Assembly (NCBI GenBank): GCA_963696545.1
Contig: CAVOKQ010000016.1
Coordinates: 143,560-207,559, forward strand
Direction: 5' to 3'
DNA: 64,000 nucleotides
Origin: RPQJ01 sp963696545
GTDB lineage: Bacteria; Pseudomonadota; Gammaproteobacteria; Steroidobacterales; Steroidobacteraceae
The number at the start of each line of letters is the position of its first letter. Position 1 is the first letter of the stretch. Positions 44,572 through 52,934 of the stretch are shown piece by piece. The position numbers were made by a program, and so were the translations under genes. Below the pieces are notes generated by a model. The model was given only the letters and a program-made list of their open reading frames with translations, did no database searches and was not told where the DNA came from.

Positions 44572-45469
44572 CGAACGCCCCGAGCCGCTTGGCGAACGCC
44601 AGGTAGAGCGCGATCAGCACGATCGGCACCACCGAAAACGCCGCGGCCAGCGGCATGTTCCCGGCCGTACCCTGCTGCTGGTAGACCATCATGCCGATGA
44701 AGTAGCCGGGTGCGCCCACCACGCTCGGGATGATGTAGTCGCCTAGCGTCAGCGAGAACGTGAAGACCGAGCCTGCGGCGAGGCCTGGCAGTGCGAGCGG
44801 CAGCACGACGTTGCGGAACGTCTGTCCGGGGCGCGCGCCGAGGTCGGCCGAGGCCTGCAGCAGCGAGCCAGGCACGCGCTCCAGCGAGGCGGCGAGCGGG
44901 AGGATCATGAACGGCAGCCACATGTACACGAACACGATGAACATGCCGATGTACGACGATGCGAGCGACGGGCCACCGACGACCGGCGTCGCGAGCATCG
45001 CGTCGAGCGCGCCGCCGAGACCGAGCGAGGCAAACGCCCACGAGACGATGCCCTGCTTCGCGAGGATCAGCCGCCACGCGTAGACCTTGACGAGGTAGCT
45101 GGTCCACATCGGCAACATCACGCCGACGTAGCACAGCGCCTTCATCTTCGGGCCGGCGTAGCGTGCCATGTAGTTCGCCAGCGGAAACGCGATCACCGCC
45201 GAAGCGACCGTTACCGCGACCGCCATCAGCACGGTGCGCAGCACGATGTCGACGTTCGCCGGCTGCGTGAAGAGCTGCTGGTAGGTCTTCAACGTGAATT
45301 CGGGGACGATCCGCGCCGTGAACTCGTCGATCGCGTAGAAGCTCTGCAGAAGCAGCGTGAACAGCGAGCCAAGGTAGACGGTGCCGAGCCACAGCAGCGG
45401 GGGCAGCAACAGCAGCGACACGTAGAACGCATTGCGCCCGTGGAAAAACGTGGAGATCGGGCGCAGCAC
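44561..45469 (-). CDS. potH: Putrescine/spermidine ABC transporter permease (PotH type)
   Basis: There are 302 residues with six helices and a GTG start. The EAA loop is SLLQASADLGARPGQTFRNVVLPL near 215. The long first periplasmic loop (FTARIVPEFTLKTYQQLFTQ) is typical of PotH/PotB permeases. It lies 3 bases after the ATP-binding gene. Confidence 0.9.
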   Translation of the reverse strand: MLRPISTFFHGRNAFYVSLLLLPPLLWLGTVYLGSLFTLLLQSFYAIDEFTARIVPEFTLKTYQQLFTQPANVDIVLRTVLMAVAVTVASAVIAFPLANYMARYAGPKMKALCYVGVMLPMWTSYLVKVYAWRLILAKQGIVSWAFASLGLGGALDAMLATPVVGGPSLASSYIGMFIVFVYMWLPFMILPLAASLERVPGSLLQASADLGARPGQTFRNVVLPLALPGLAAGSVFTFSLTLGDYIIPSVVGAPGYFIGMMVYQQQGTAGNMPLAAAFSVVPIVLIALYLAFAKRLGAFDAL

Positions 45470-45472
45470 GGC

Positions 45473-46495
45473 TCAGCCCGCTTCGAGCGCGACCATGCTC
45501 TCGGGGCGCCACGAGAGCTGCACGGGCGACCCGGTTGCCGGCAGCGGCGCAATCGTCACGGACTCGGCACGCGCGACAGCGAGCACCGTTGCGGCGTCGA
45601 CACGTATGTGACAGCGACTGCTTGCGCCGTGGTATAGCACTTCCTCCAGCGTTCCGCTGCACGACATCGTGCCGGCCGCGGGCGTGACCCCCGCGGGCAG
45701 CAGTTCGATCAGCTCGGGGCGGATCGCAAACGGCGCGCTGCGTCCGGTCAGGCGCTCGGCGGCCGGGCCCTCCACGACGTTGGCACTGCCGACGAAATCC
45801 GCGACGAAGGCCGTGCGCGGCCGGGCGTACAGGCCGCGCGGTGTGTCGAGCTGCTCGATGCGTCCCTGGCTGAATACGGCAACGCGGTCGGCCATGCTGA
45901 GTGCTTCACCCTGGTCGTGCGTCACGAAGACGAACGTGATGCCGAGCCGTTGCTGCAGGCCCTTCAGTTCCGCCTGCATTTCCTCGCGGAGCTTCAGGTC
46001 GAGCGCGCCGAGCGGCTCGTCGAGCAGCAGCACCTTCGGCTGGTTGATCAGCGCGCGCGCGAGCGCCACGCGCTGCTTCTGCCCGCCCGAGAGCTGTGCC
46101 GGCCGGCGGTCGCCGAAACCGCCGAGCTGCACGAGCTCGAGCATTTCCAGTGCGCGCTTGCGGCGCTCGGCCGCACCGACGCGGCGGACGCGCGGGCCGT
46201 ACGCCACGTTCTCCGCGACCGACATGTGCGGAAACAGCGCGTAGTCCTGGAAGACCGTGTTCAGGTTGCGGTCGTACGGCGGGATGTCGGTGACGTCCTC
46301 GCCCTCGAGCAGGATCCGGCCCGTGTCCGGAAGGTCGAAGCCCGCGATCAGCCGCAGGCACGTGGTCTTGCCCGAGCCCGATGGGCCGAGCAATGCAAAG
46401 AACTCGCCCGGCGCAATCGTCAGCGAGACGTGGTCGAGCGCGACGATCGGCCCGAAGGCGCGGCTCACGTCCTGCAGTTCGATGGCTGCTTTCAT
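45473..46495 (-). CDS. potG: Putrescine/spermidine ABC transporter ATP-binding protein
   Basis: There are 340 residues. Walker A is LLGPSGSGKTTCLRLIAGF near residue 40, the Q-loop VFQDYALFPHMSVAENVAYG, the signature LSGGQKQRVALARAL near 138, Walker B VLLLDEPLGALDLKLR and the switch His in VTHDQGEAL. A C-terminal TOBE domain starts near 245. It is the PotA/PotG type that energises polyamine import. Confidence 0.93.
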   Translation of the reverse strand: MKAAIELQDVSRAFGPIVALDHVSLTIAPGEFFALLGPSGSGKTTCLRLIAGFDLPDTGRILLEGEDVTDIPPYDRNLNTVFQDYALFPHMSVAENVAYGPRVRRVGAAERRKRALEMLELVQLGGFGDRRPAQLSGGQKQRVALARALINQPKVLLLDEPLGALDLKLREEMQAELKGLQQRLGITFVFVTHDQGEALSMADRVAVFSQGRIEQLDTPRGLYARPRTAFVADFVGSANVVEGPAAERLTGRSAPFAIRPELIELLPAGVTPAAGTMSCSGTLEEVLYHGASSRCHIRVDAATVLAVARAESVTIAPLPATGSPVQLSWRPESMVALEAG

Positions 46496-46559
46496 TTAAT
46501 CGAAAAGCGGCGCCCGTGGGCGGCGCCGCCCTGCTTTCGGTGCAACGACCGGCCGGCGA

Positions 46560-47780
46560 TTACCGACCGCCCATCACCGCGACGTAATCCGTGGCCCACC
46601 GGCTGTATGGCACGCACGTGCCCTGTGCGCAGGCGGCCTCCGGCGTACGCCAGAAGTGGATCTTGTCGAAGTTGTCAAAGCCGTTCGTGGCGCAACCCGT
46701 GTCGCCGAGCAGCGCGTTGCCCTTGCACGCCGCGGGCACGGCCGGCACCGAGCCGAACCACGCTGCCACGTCGCCCTGCACCTTGGCGTTCAGCGACCAC
46801 TCCATCCACTTGTAGGCGCAGTTCGGGTGCTTGGCGTTCGCGGCCAGCATCGTCGTGTCGGCCCAACCCGTGGCGCCCTCGGCCGGCACGGTCGAGGCGA
46901 CCGGCTGCTTGTTGGTGGCGAGCGTGTTCGCCTGGAACGGCCACGAGCCCGAGGCCACGATGCCTTCGGTCGTGAAGTCCTGCACCTGCACGTTCGCGTC
47001 GTGCCAGTAGCGCTGCACCAGCGGATGCTGCTTGCGCAGCAGGTCGAGCGCAGCCGTGTACTGCGCCTCGTTCAGCTCGTACGGGTCCTTGATGCCGAGT
47101 TCGGGATTCTTCGCCATCAGGTACACGGCGGCGTCCGCGATGTAGATCGGGCCGTCGTAGGCCTGCACGCGGCCCTTGTTGCTCTTGCCGTCGGGCAGCT
47201 TCTGCTCCTCGAACACCACCGACCACGACGTCGGCGCGGACTTGAACGTCTTGGTGTTGTACATCAGCACGTTCGGGCCCCACTGGTAGGGCGTGCCGTA
47301 GTGCTTGCCATCGACGAAATGCCACGGCGCGTTCTTCAGCCGCTCGTCGACGTTGGCGTAGCTCGGTACGCGGTTGACATCGATCGGCTGCACCGTCGCG
47401 CCGCGGATCAGTCGCAGCGAGGCGTCGCCCGAGGCCGTGACCAGGTCGTAGCCGCCCTGGGTCATCAGCGACACCATTTCGTCGGACGTACCGGCCGTCT
47501 TCACGTTGACCTTGCAGCCGGTGTCGGACTCGAACGCGGTGACCCAGTCGTAGCCCTTGTCCGTCGCGCCGCGCTCTATGTAGCCCGGCCACGCGACGAT
47601 GTCGACCTGCCCTTCGAGCGCTTCCGCCGCTGGTGCGGCGGGCGCGGCAGCGGCAGGCTGGTCGGCGGCAGGCGCCTGCGCCGCCTGCTCATCCTTCTTC
47701 TTCGCACAGCCCACGAGCGCGAGCGCAACTGCAACGGCGAGCACGAGACGCTGATCGAGCGCCTTTGACCGGAATGACAT
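46560..47780 (-). CDS. potF: Putrescine-binding lipoprotein (PotF type)
   Basis: There are 406 residues from the ATG at 47780, with GAGGG 9 bases upstream. A lipoprotein signal (LVLAVAVALALVGC, then KKKDE) anchors it in the membrane; an Ala/Pro linker follows. The solute-binding domain has VDIVAWPGYIERG, YDLVTASGDASLRLI, WGPNVLMYNTKTF and FWRTPEA. It starts the operon potF-potG-potH-potI-aldehyde dehydrogenase, so putrescine is likely both imported and oxidised by its products. Confidence 0.9.
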   Translation of the reverse strand: MSFRSKALDQRLVLAVAVALALVGCAKKKDEQAAQAPAADQPAAAAPAAPAAEALEGQVDIVAWPGYIERGATDKGYDWVTAFESDTGCKVNVKTAGTSDEMVSLMTQGGYDLVTASGDASLRLIRGATVQPIDVNRVPSYANVDERLKNAPWHFVDGKHYGTPYQWGPNVLMYNTKTFKSAPTSWSVVFEEQKLPDGKSNKGRVQAYDGPIYIADAAVYLMAKNPELGIKDPYELNEAQYTAALDLLRKQHPLVQRYWHDANVQVQDFTTEGIVASGSWPFQANTLATNKQPVASTVPAEGATGWADTTMLAANAKHPNCAYKWMEWSLNAKVQGDVAAWFGSVPAVPAACKGNALLGDTGCATNGFDNFDKIHFWRTPEAACAQGTCVPYSRWATDYVAVMGGR

Positions 47781-47864
47781 GGTTGTGACCCTCGAGGAGT
47801 GTGCCTGGAATTCGTTGTGGAGCCGCGCACACGGCATCAGAGCCGGATTCTAAGCCGAAAGAAC

Positions 47865-47913
47865 AGGTGCCAGGCACCGATTTTTTCAGCCGAAAAATCG
47901 GTGCCAGGCACCT
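47865..47913. repeat. Inverted-repeat element, copy D (diverged)
   Basis: Core arms AGGTGCCAGGCACCGATTTTT (47865-47885) and its near-complement (47893-47913) differ only at the centre base. The outer flank on the right (GAAAAAATAG on the minus strand) gives the YceI stop; the left outer flank (GAAAGAACAG) is diverged and lies upstream of potF, with no gene ending there. Confidence 0.85.
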
Positions 47914-48481
47914 ATTTTTTCAGTGCGACTTCGAACCGTACACGGACGTCGTTACCGAGCCACTTCGTGTCCTGCCACTCGCCCTGGCCGATGCCGAAGT
48001 CCAGCCGGTGGATCGTCGCCTCGCCGGTCAACGCCGCGCTCTTGCCGTCCGCCGGGCTCTTGAACGTGAACGTGACCGGCACGTCGCGGATCACGCCCCG
48101 CATCGTCAGCCGGCCCCTGGCCTCGAACTGGCCGGGTGCGGTCATGACGAACTGGCTGGCTTCGTAACTGGCAGTCGGCCAGCGGTCCGTGGCAAAGAAA
48201 TCGGCCCCTTTAAGCGCGGCATCGCGGTCCGCATCGGCCGTGTCCGCCGAGCCTGTGTCGACTACGACGCGGAAGCGGCTGCCCGCGAGGTCGGCCGGGT
48301 CGAACACGATGCCGGCGTCGAACTTGCCGAACCGCCCCGCGAAGTCGCCCCCGGCCAGCGAGCCGGTGAACTCGATCCGGCTGTTCGCGACGACGGTCTG
48401 CCAGGCGGTCGCTGCCCACGCGGATGCGGCGAGGACGGCCGTAACGCACCCGACGCCGAGCAGTACCGCCCGACGCCTCAT
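47912..48481 (-). CDS. YceI-family periplasmic protein
   Basis: There are 189 residues with a signal peptide (LLGVGCVTAVLAASAWA). The YceI lipocalin-like barrel shows NSRIEFTGSLAGGDFAGRFGKFDAGIVFD, then ADFFATDRWPTASYEAS, LTMRGVIRDVPVTFTF and a last strand ending EVALKK. YceI proteins bind isoprenoid or amphiphilic molecules. Its ATGA overlaps the cytochrome b561 stop, a common pairing. The TAG stop is in repeat copy D. Confidence 0.93.
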   Translation of the reverse strand: MRRRAVLLGVGCVTAVLAASAWAATAWQTVVANSRIEFTGSLAGGDFAGRFGKFDAGIVFDPADLAGSRFRVVVDTGSADTADADRDAALKGADFFATDRWPTASYEASQFVMTAPGQFEARGRLTMRGVIRDVPVTFTFKSPADGKSAALTGEATIHRLDFGIGQGEWQDTKWLGNDVRVRFEVALKK

Positions 48482-49038
48482 CCGGCGGATTTCCTGCCAA
48501 AGGGCAGCATGCGTCGCAGCGTTTCGTCCTTGAGCCAGAAGTGGTGGTACAGCGCCGCGGCCGCGTGCACCACGGCGATCAGGACCATGGCGTAGAACAG
48601 CACCTCGTGCAGCTCCTCGAGGCCCTCGTGCAGGTCATGGTTCGGCGCGACCAGCGCCGGGAACTGGAACCAGCCGAACAGCGAGACCGGGTAATTGGCG
48701 GCCGACGACATCGCCCAGCCGCTGAGCGGCTGCAGCAGGATCAACAGGTACAGCAACCCGTGGCCCGCGGCTGCGCTGATGCGCTGCCACGGCGGCATCG
48801 CGACCGGGACCGGCTTGCCCCGATTCACGAGCTTCCAGCCGATCCGCGCGAGTACCAGCAGCAGCACCAGCATCCCCAGCGACTTGTGCCGCGTGATGAT
48901 CGACAGCTTCTCGACGCCGTCGGGCAGGTCGTCCGCCGACTCGATGATGACGTACTGTGCAATGATCAGGATGACGATCGCCCAGTGAAGGAATTTCGCG
49001 ACGGCCCCGTAGCTGTCCCTGGTGTTGCCCAATTGCAT
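48478..49038 (-). CDS. Cytochrome b561
   Basis: There are 186 residues and four membrane helices with the haem-ligand His set: KFLHWAIVILIIAQYVI, TRHKSLGMLVLLLVLARI, AGHGLLYLLILLQPLSGWAMS, and VVHAAAALYHHFWLKDETLRRM. This is the bacterial di-haem b561 that passes electrons from quinol across the membrane. It is coupled to the YceI gene and divergent from a YceI lipoprotein. Confidence 0.93.
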   Translation of the reverse strand: MQLGNTRDSYGAVAKFLHWAIVILIIAQYVIIESADDLPDGVEKLSIITRHKSLGMLVLLLVLARIGWKLVNRGKPVPVAMPPWQRISAAAGHGLLYLLILLQPLSGWAMSSAANYPVSLFGWFQFPALVAPNHDLHEGLEELHEVLFYAMVLIAVVHAAAALYHHFWLKDETLRRMLPFGRKSAG

Positions 49039-49073
49039 GCGTCCGATCCCCGGCAGGTGTTAAGAGACCCGTG

Positions 49074-49811
49074 ATGTTAACCCACCACCGCCCCGTTCCC
49101 GCGTGGTGTGCACGATTCGCATCCGTGGTAGTGGTCTCGATCGGCCTGCTGCTCGCTTCAGGCTGCGCTCCGCGCCGTGCCGAGCCGCCGGTTCGGCCGG
49201 CCGAGCCTGAGCAGCCAGGCATCGCAATTCCCGCCGGAGCAACAGTCTTCGACGTCGACCCCGCCCGAAGCGTCGTGACCATCCGCGTCTACCGGGCGGG
49301 ACCGATGGCGAAGCTCGGCCACAATCACGTGATCACGTCCGGCGACGAATCGGGCGTCGTGTGGCAGGGACTCGAGCCGTCCGGCTCCGGGTTCGAGCTG
49401 CGCATTCCAGTGCAAGCCCTGGTCGTGGACGACCCCGTCGCACGCGCCAGCGCCGGTCCCGACTTCGCCGGCGACGTGCCCGAATCCGCGCGGCAGGGCA
49501 CCTACCAGAACCTGCTCAGGCCCGAGGTGCTCGACGCCGCGCAGTATCCAGAAATCGTCGTGCGTTCGAACGGGCTCGACGGCACATGGCAGCAGCCTGT
49601 CGCACATGCACAGGCAACGCTGAAGGGCCAAACGCGCACGGTCGATGTGCCACTCGAGCTGGATCGAGCGGGCACCACGCTGACGGCGCGCGGCGCGTTT
49701 CGTATCCGTCAGACAGAATTCGGCATGTCGCCGTTCAGCGTCGCGGGCGGCGCGATCCAGGTCGGCGATGAAGTCGATCTCAGCTTCGTGATCGTGGCGA
49801 CGGCGCGCTGA
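49074..49811 (+). CDS. YceI-family lipoprotein
   Basis: There are 245 residues from the ATG at 49074. A lipobox (VSIGLLLASGC, then APRRAEPP) is followed by a YceI-like barrel: VFDVDPARSVVTIRVYRAGPMAKLG, GHNHVITS, and LTARGAFRIRQTEFGMSPFSV. It is divergent from the cytochrome b561 gene, so the two YceI-type proteins flank the cytochrome. Confidence 0.85.
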   Translation: MLTHHRPVPAWCARFASVVVVSIGLLLASGCAPRRAEPPVRPAEPEQPGIAIPAGATVFDVDPARSVVTIRVYRAGPMAKLGHNHVITSGDESGVVWQGLEPSGSGFELRIPVQALVVDDPVARASAGPDFAGDVPESARQGTYQNLLRPEVLDAAQYPEIVVRSNGLDGTWQQPVAHAQATLKGQTRTVDVPLELDRAGTTLTARGAFRIRQTEFGMSPFSVAGGAIQVGDEVDLSFVIVATAR

Positions 49812-49846
49812 GCCACGAAACGCTACGTCCGCGCCCGCCGCGGACC

Positions 49847-50563
49847 TCACGCGCTGGCGGTCGTCAGCAGCAGCCAGGTCCCTTCGGGAGCCTCGAGCAG
49901 TGCGTTCTCGCGCGTGTTCATGCCGCGCGGCAGGCGGTCGACGAAGCGGAACCCCTTCTCACGCAGGTCCGCGATGCGCTCGGGCATCTCGGGATCCGAG
50001 AACGTCAACACCGGCTTGCGCAGGTCCGTGTCGTAGAGCCCCACGTTCAGGTCGCGGTGCGAGGCAACGGCCTTCGCGAACGGCGCGCGCACCGGGTCGA
50101 ACGCGACGAAACCGAGCGCGTCCCAGAACGCGGTCGAGCGAGCGAGGTCCGTGGTCGGGACGCCGAACTCCTCGAAGTAGCCGAGCGTCGACGACAGCGC
50201 CCGTTCGACCGCAGGTGGCGAAAACGTCCGCGCCTCGATGATCGTGACCATCTGGCCCGAAGGATCGACGAAACCAAGCTCGTGAAATGCTTCGTCGCCC
50301 AGCCTCGCGAACGCGAACTCGAGGCCCAGCGCCTCGAGTGCGGACGCATGCCGTGCAAGTCCTGGATACACCCACGTCAGCGTCGGTGAGTCGAACTCAT
50401 GCCCGTGCAGGCCGAGGAAAAGGCGGCCGTCGGTGATCACGGCGTACGGGTGCGGCCGGGTGTCGCCGACCGGCGCCGACACGAAGCCGAGCGACTCGTA
50501 GAACTCCAGCGACGCCTGGACGTCTGGGGCGCGGACGCTCACCTCGAGGAAGCGTCCGAGCAT
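49847..50563 (-). CDS. VOC-family (glyoxalase-like) protein, two domains
   Basis: There are 238 residues containing two vicinal-oxygen-chelate half-domains: FLEVSVRAPDVQASLEFYESLGF near the start, and the second near residue 130 (EFGVPTTDLARSTAFWDALGF). The function is unknown; such proteins act on aromatic or glutathione substrates or confer resistance. It lies 4 bases after the hemH stop in the same orientation. Confidence 0.85.
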   Translation of the reverse strand: MLGRFLEVSVRAPDVQASLEFYESLGFVSAPVGDTRPHPYAVITDGRLFLGLHGHEFDSPTLTWVYPGLARHASALEALGLEFAFARLGDEAFHELGFVDPSGQMVTIIEARTFSPPAVERALSSTLGYFEEFGVPTTDLARSTAFWDALGFVAFDPVRAPFAKAVASHRDLNVGLYDTDLRKPVLTFSDPEMPERIADLREKGFRFVDRLPRGMNTRENALLEAPEGTWLLLTTASA

Positions 50564-50567
50564 CGGC

Positions 50568-51665
50568 TCAGGCCTTCGCGCCCAGCGCGAGCGCCCGTCG
50601 ACGCGATTCGGCGAGCAATGCCGAGTCGTCGCGGCTCGAGAATTCCGGCCAGCCCTGGGCGTGCCGCGTGATCACCTGGTCGTACAGGTCGACCTGTGCG
50701 GCACTCGAGTTCAGGCAGGGCACGTAGTCGAACGCCTCGCCACCGTGCGACAGGAACATCTCGCGGTTCTGCATGTTGATCTCCTCGAGCGTCTCGAGGC
50801 AGTCGGTCGCGAACCCGGGACAGATCAGCGTCACGCGTTTCGGGCCGGTGTGCGAATAGTCGTGCAGCAAACCGTCGACGTAGGGCTTCAGCCACTCTTC
50901 GCGGCCGAAGCGTGACTGGAAACCGAGCGACCACTCGTCGTCGCCGAGCTCGAGCCGCGCGGCCACGCGCCGCGCCGTGCCGTGGCAGAAGCAGTGATAC
51001 GGATCGCCCGACATCAAGTAGCGCTTCGGGATCGAGTGGAACGAGAACAGCAAGTGCTTGCGGCCGTGCGTCTGCCAGTGCGTCGTTACGCTCGCGGCGA
51101 GCGCGTCGATGTACGCGTCCTCTTCCCAGTACTGGTTCACCATGCGCAATTCGGGGATCCAGCGCCAGCGTCCGAGCTCTTTCGTCACGCGCTCGAAGAT
51201 CGACGCGGTCGTCGTCGCCGAATACTGCGGGTACATAGGCATTACCAGCAGCCGCTGCACGTTGTCGCGGCGAAAGCGCTCCAGCGCTGCGCCGATCGAA
51301 GGGTTGCCGTAAGTCATCGCGAGCTCGACGCGGACGCGGTCACCGTGGCGCTCCTGCAGCCGCCGAGCGACGGCGTCGGTGAGCCCGCGCGACTCGATCA
51401 GCAACGGCGAGCCGGCGGGCGTCCAGACTTTCTGGTATGCGTGCGCACTGCGCTTCGGCCGGACACGCAGGATGATTCCGTGCAGGACCAGCCACCAAAG
51501 CGCGCGCGGCATCTCGATCACACGCGGATCCCAGAGGAACTCGGCGAGGTAGCGGCGCACCGCACGGGTCGTCGGCTCGTCCGGCGTGCCGAGATTCACG
51601 AGCAGCACCCCGACCCGCGAAGGCGTGCCGTGTGCGTAATCCGGGGTGCCGAGGTATTCGCTCAT
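50568..51665 (-). CDS. hemH: Ferrochelatase
   Basis: There are 365 residues from the ATG at 51665. It inserts iron into protoporphyrin IX, the last haem step. Motifs are GVLLVNLGTPDEP, FLWDPRVIEMPRALWW, the catalytic His in LFSFHSIPKRYLMSGDPY near 210, SLGFQSRFGREEWLKPY and the Glu of DCLETLEEI. An in-frame start at 51728 would add residues encoded by repeat copy E and is rejected. Confidence 0.96.
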   Translation of the reverse strand: MSEYLGTPDYAHGTPSRVGVLLVNLGTPDEPTTRAVRRYLAEFLWDPRVIEMPRALWWLVLHGIILRVRPKRSAHAYQKVWTPAGSPLLIESRGLTDAVARRLQERHGDRVRVELAMTYGNPSIGAALERFRRDNVQRLLVMPMYPQYSATTTASIFERVTKELGRWRWIPELRMVNQYWEEDAYIDALAASVTTHWQTHGRKHLLFSFHSIPKRYLMSGDPYHCFCHGTARRVAARLELGDDEWSLGFQSRFGREEWLKPYVDGLLHDYSHTGPKRVTLICPGFATDCLETLEEINMQNREMFLSHGGEAFDYVPCLNSSAAQVDLYDQVITRHAQGWPEFSSRDDSALLAESRRRALALGAKA

Positions 51666-51708
51666 CGATTGCTGCAGCGGGGCGAGAGTAGGAGCGGGCG
51701 CAGGATAA

Positions 51709-51738
51709 CGAAAATCGGTGCCAGGCACCTATTTTCCG
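51709..51738. repeat. Half-copy E of the repeat, at the MFS stop codon
   Basis: A single arm, CGAAAATCGGTGCCAGGCAC followed by CTATTTTCCG. Its TAG on the minus strand is the stop codon of the MFS gene. No second arm is seen within 60 bases. It lies in the 63-base gap before hemH. Confidence 0.85.
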
Positions 51739-52934
51739 TGCCGGGCCTTGCCGGCCTCGACGCGGGGAAACACGTACAGCATCGCAAGCCCGAGCAGGCA
51801 CGCCGCCGCGACGAATCCCATCATCGGCAGCGCGGTGTCGGTCGGAAAGAGCCCCATCCCCTGCACGCACGCCGCGCCGATCAGCTGCTGCAGGAAGCCG
51901 ATCAGGCTCGAAGCCACGCCGGCATGCTGGGGTGCCAGGCTGACCGCGGTCGCCGTGACGTTCGGCAACGCGAGGCCCTGCCCGTACGAGAGCACTCCAA
52001 TCGGGATGAAGATCCACAAAGGGTGCGTGAACCCGAGTGCGACGAAGCCAAGCGCAGCGACCGCACCGAGCACCGTGATCAGCACGCCGACCACGACCAT
52101 CCAGTGCAGGTCGTGACGTGTCATCAGGCGACTCACGGACCAGTTGCCGAGGAAGTAACCCGCGGCGATGAAGAGATAGTAGAAGCCGAACTCCGTCGCC
52201 GGCCTGCCGAGCGCCGAGACCATCACGTACGGCGCCAGCGAAATGAAGACCAGGAACGTCGCGTACACGACCGCGCCCTGCAGTACGCAGCCCGTAAACA
52301 GCGGCTTGCGCACCAGCAGCCACGCGGTGCCCAGCATTTCCCGGCCGCGCGGTGGACGTGCGTCGGCTGGTCGTGTCTCCGGCAGGCGTTGCCATGCGAC
52401 CACGGTGACCGTCATCGCGGTGAGCACGAGCGCCGCGAAGATCGAGCGCCAGCCGAAACCTGCGGCGAGGAAGCCGCCGAGCACCGGTGCGAGCGAGTTG
52501 CCGACCACCGCGACCATCGTCAGCGAGGCAAGCATCTTCACCATGCGCTCGGCGGGATAAAGGTCGGCGATGATTGCGCGCGCTGTCACGAGCCCGGTCG
52601 CGACACCGAATGCCTGCAGTGCACGTCCGGCGATGAGCCAGTGCAGCGTCGGTGCGACGAGGCAGGCAAGCGCGCCGCCCACCATGATCGCGAGCCCGCC
52701 GAGAATCGCAGCGCGGCGCCCGAAGCGGTCGGAAATCGGCCCCCAGGCCAGGATGCCGAACGCGAACAGAACCAGCGACACGGAAAACGTCGCCTGCACC
52801 TCGGCGACGCTCGCGCCGAAGTACTCGCGGACCGCAGGCAGCGCGGGCAGGTAGAGATTGGTCGCGATCGGTCCGAGCGCCGTGACCGACGCCAGCAGCA
52901 GCAACAGTGCCCGGTCCGAAAGCGAGTGGTTCAA
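51729..52934 (-). CDS. Bcr/CflA-family MFS multidrug exporter
   Basis: There are 401 residues and 12 helices, with a TTG start overlapping the gabD stop (TTGA). Hallmarks: ALGPIATNLYLPALPAVREYF of the Bcr/CflA family, the loop WGPISDRFGRRAAILGG, and TARAIIADLYPAERM. It exports drugs or metabolites. The substrate is unknown. The last codons (HGK, then TAG) are in repeat copy E. Confidence 0.9.
   Translation of the reverse strand: MNHSLSDRALLLLLASVTALGPIATNLYLPALPAVREYFGASVAEVQATFSVSLVLFAFGILAWGPISDRFGRRAAILGGLAIMVGGALACLVAPTLHWLIAGRALQAFGVATGLVTARAIIADLYPAERMVKMLASLTMVAVVGNSLAPVLGGFLAAGFGWRSIFAALVLTAMTVTVVAWQRLPETRPADARPPRGREMLGTAWLLVRKPLFTGCVLQGAVVYATFLVFISLAPYVMVSALGRPATEFGFYYLFIAAGYFLGNWSVSRLMTRHDLHWMVVVGVLITVLGAVAALGFVALGFTHPLWIFIPIGVLSYGQGLALPNVTATAVSLAPQHAGVASSLIGFLQQLIGAACVQGMGLFPTDTALPMMGFVAAACLLGLAMLYVFPRVEAGKARHGK

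Noticed and set aside
51666..51728. N-terminal extension of HemH starting with MPGTDF
   Set aside because: It is encoded by repeat copy E and lies outside the conserved ferrochelatase start.
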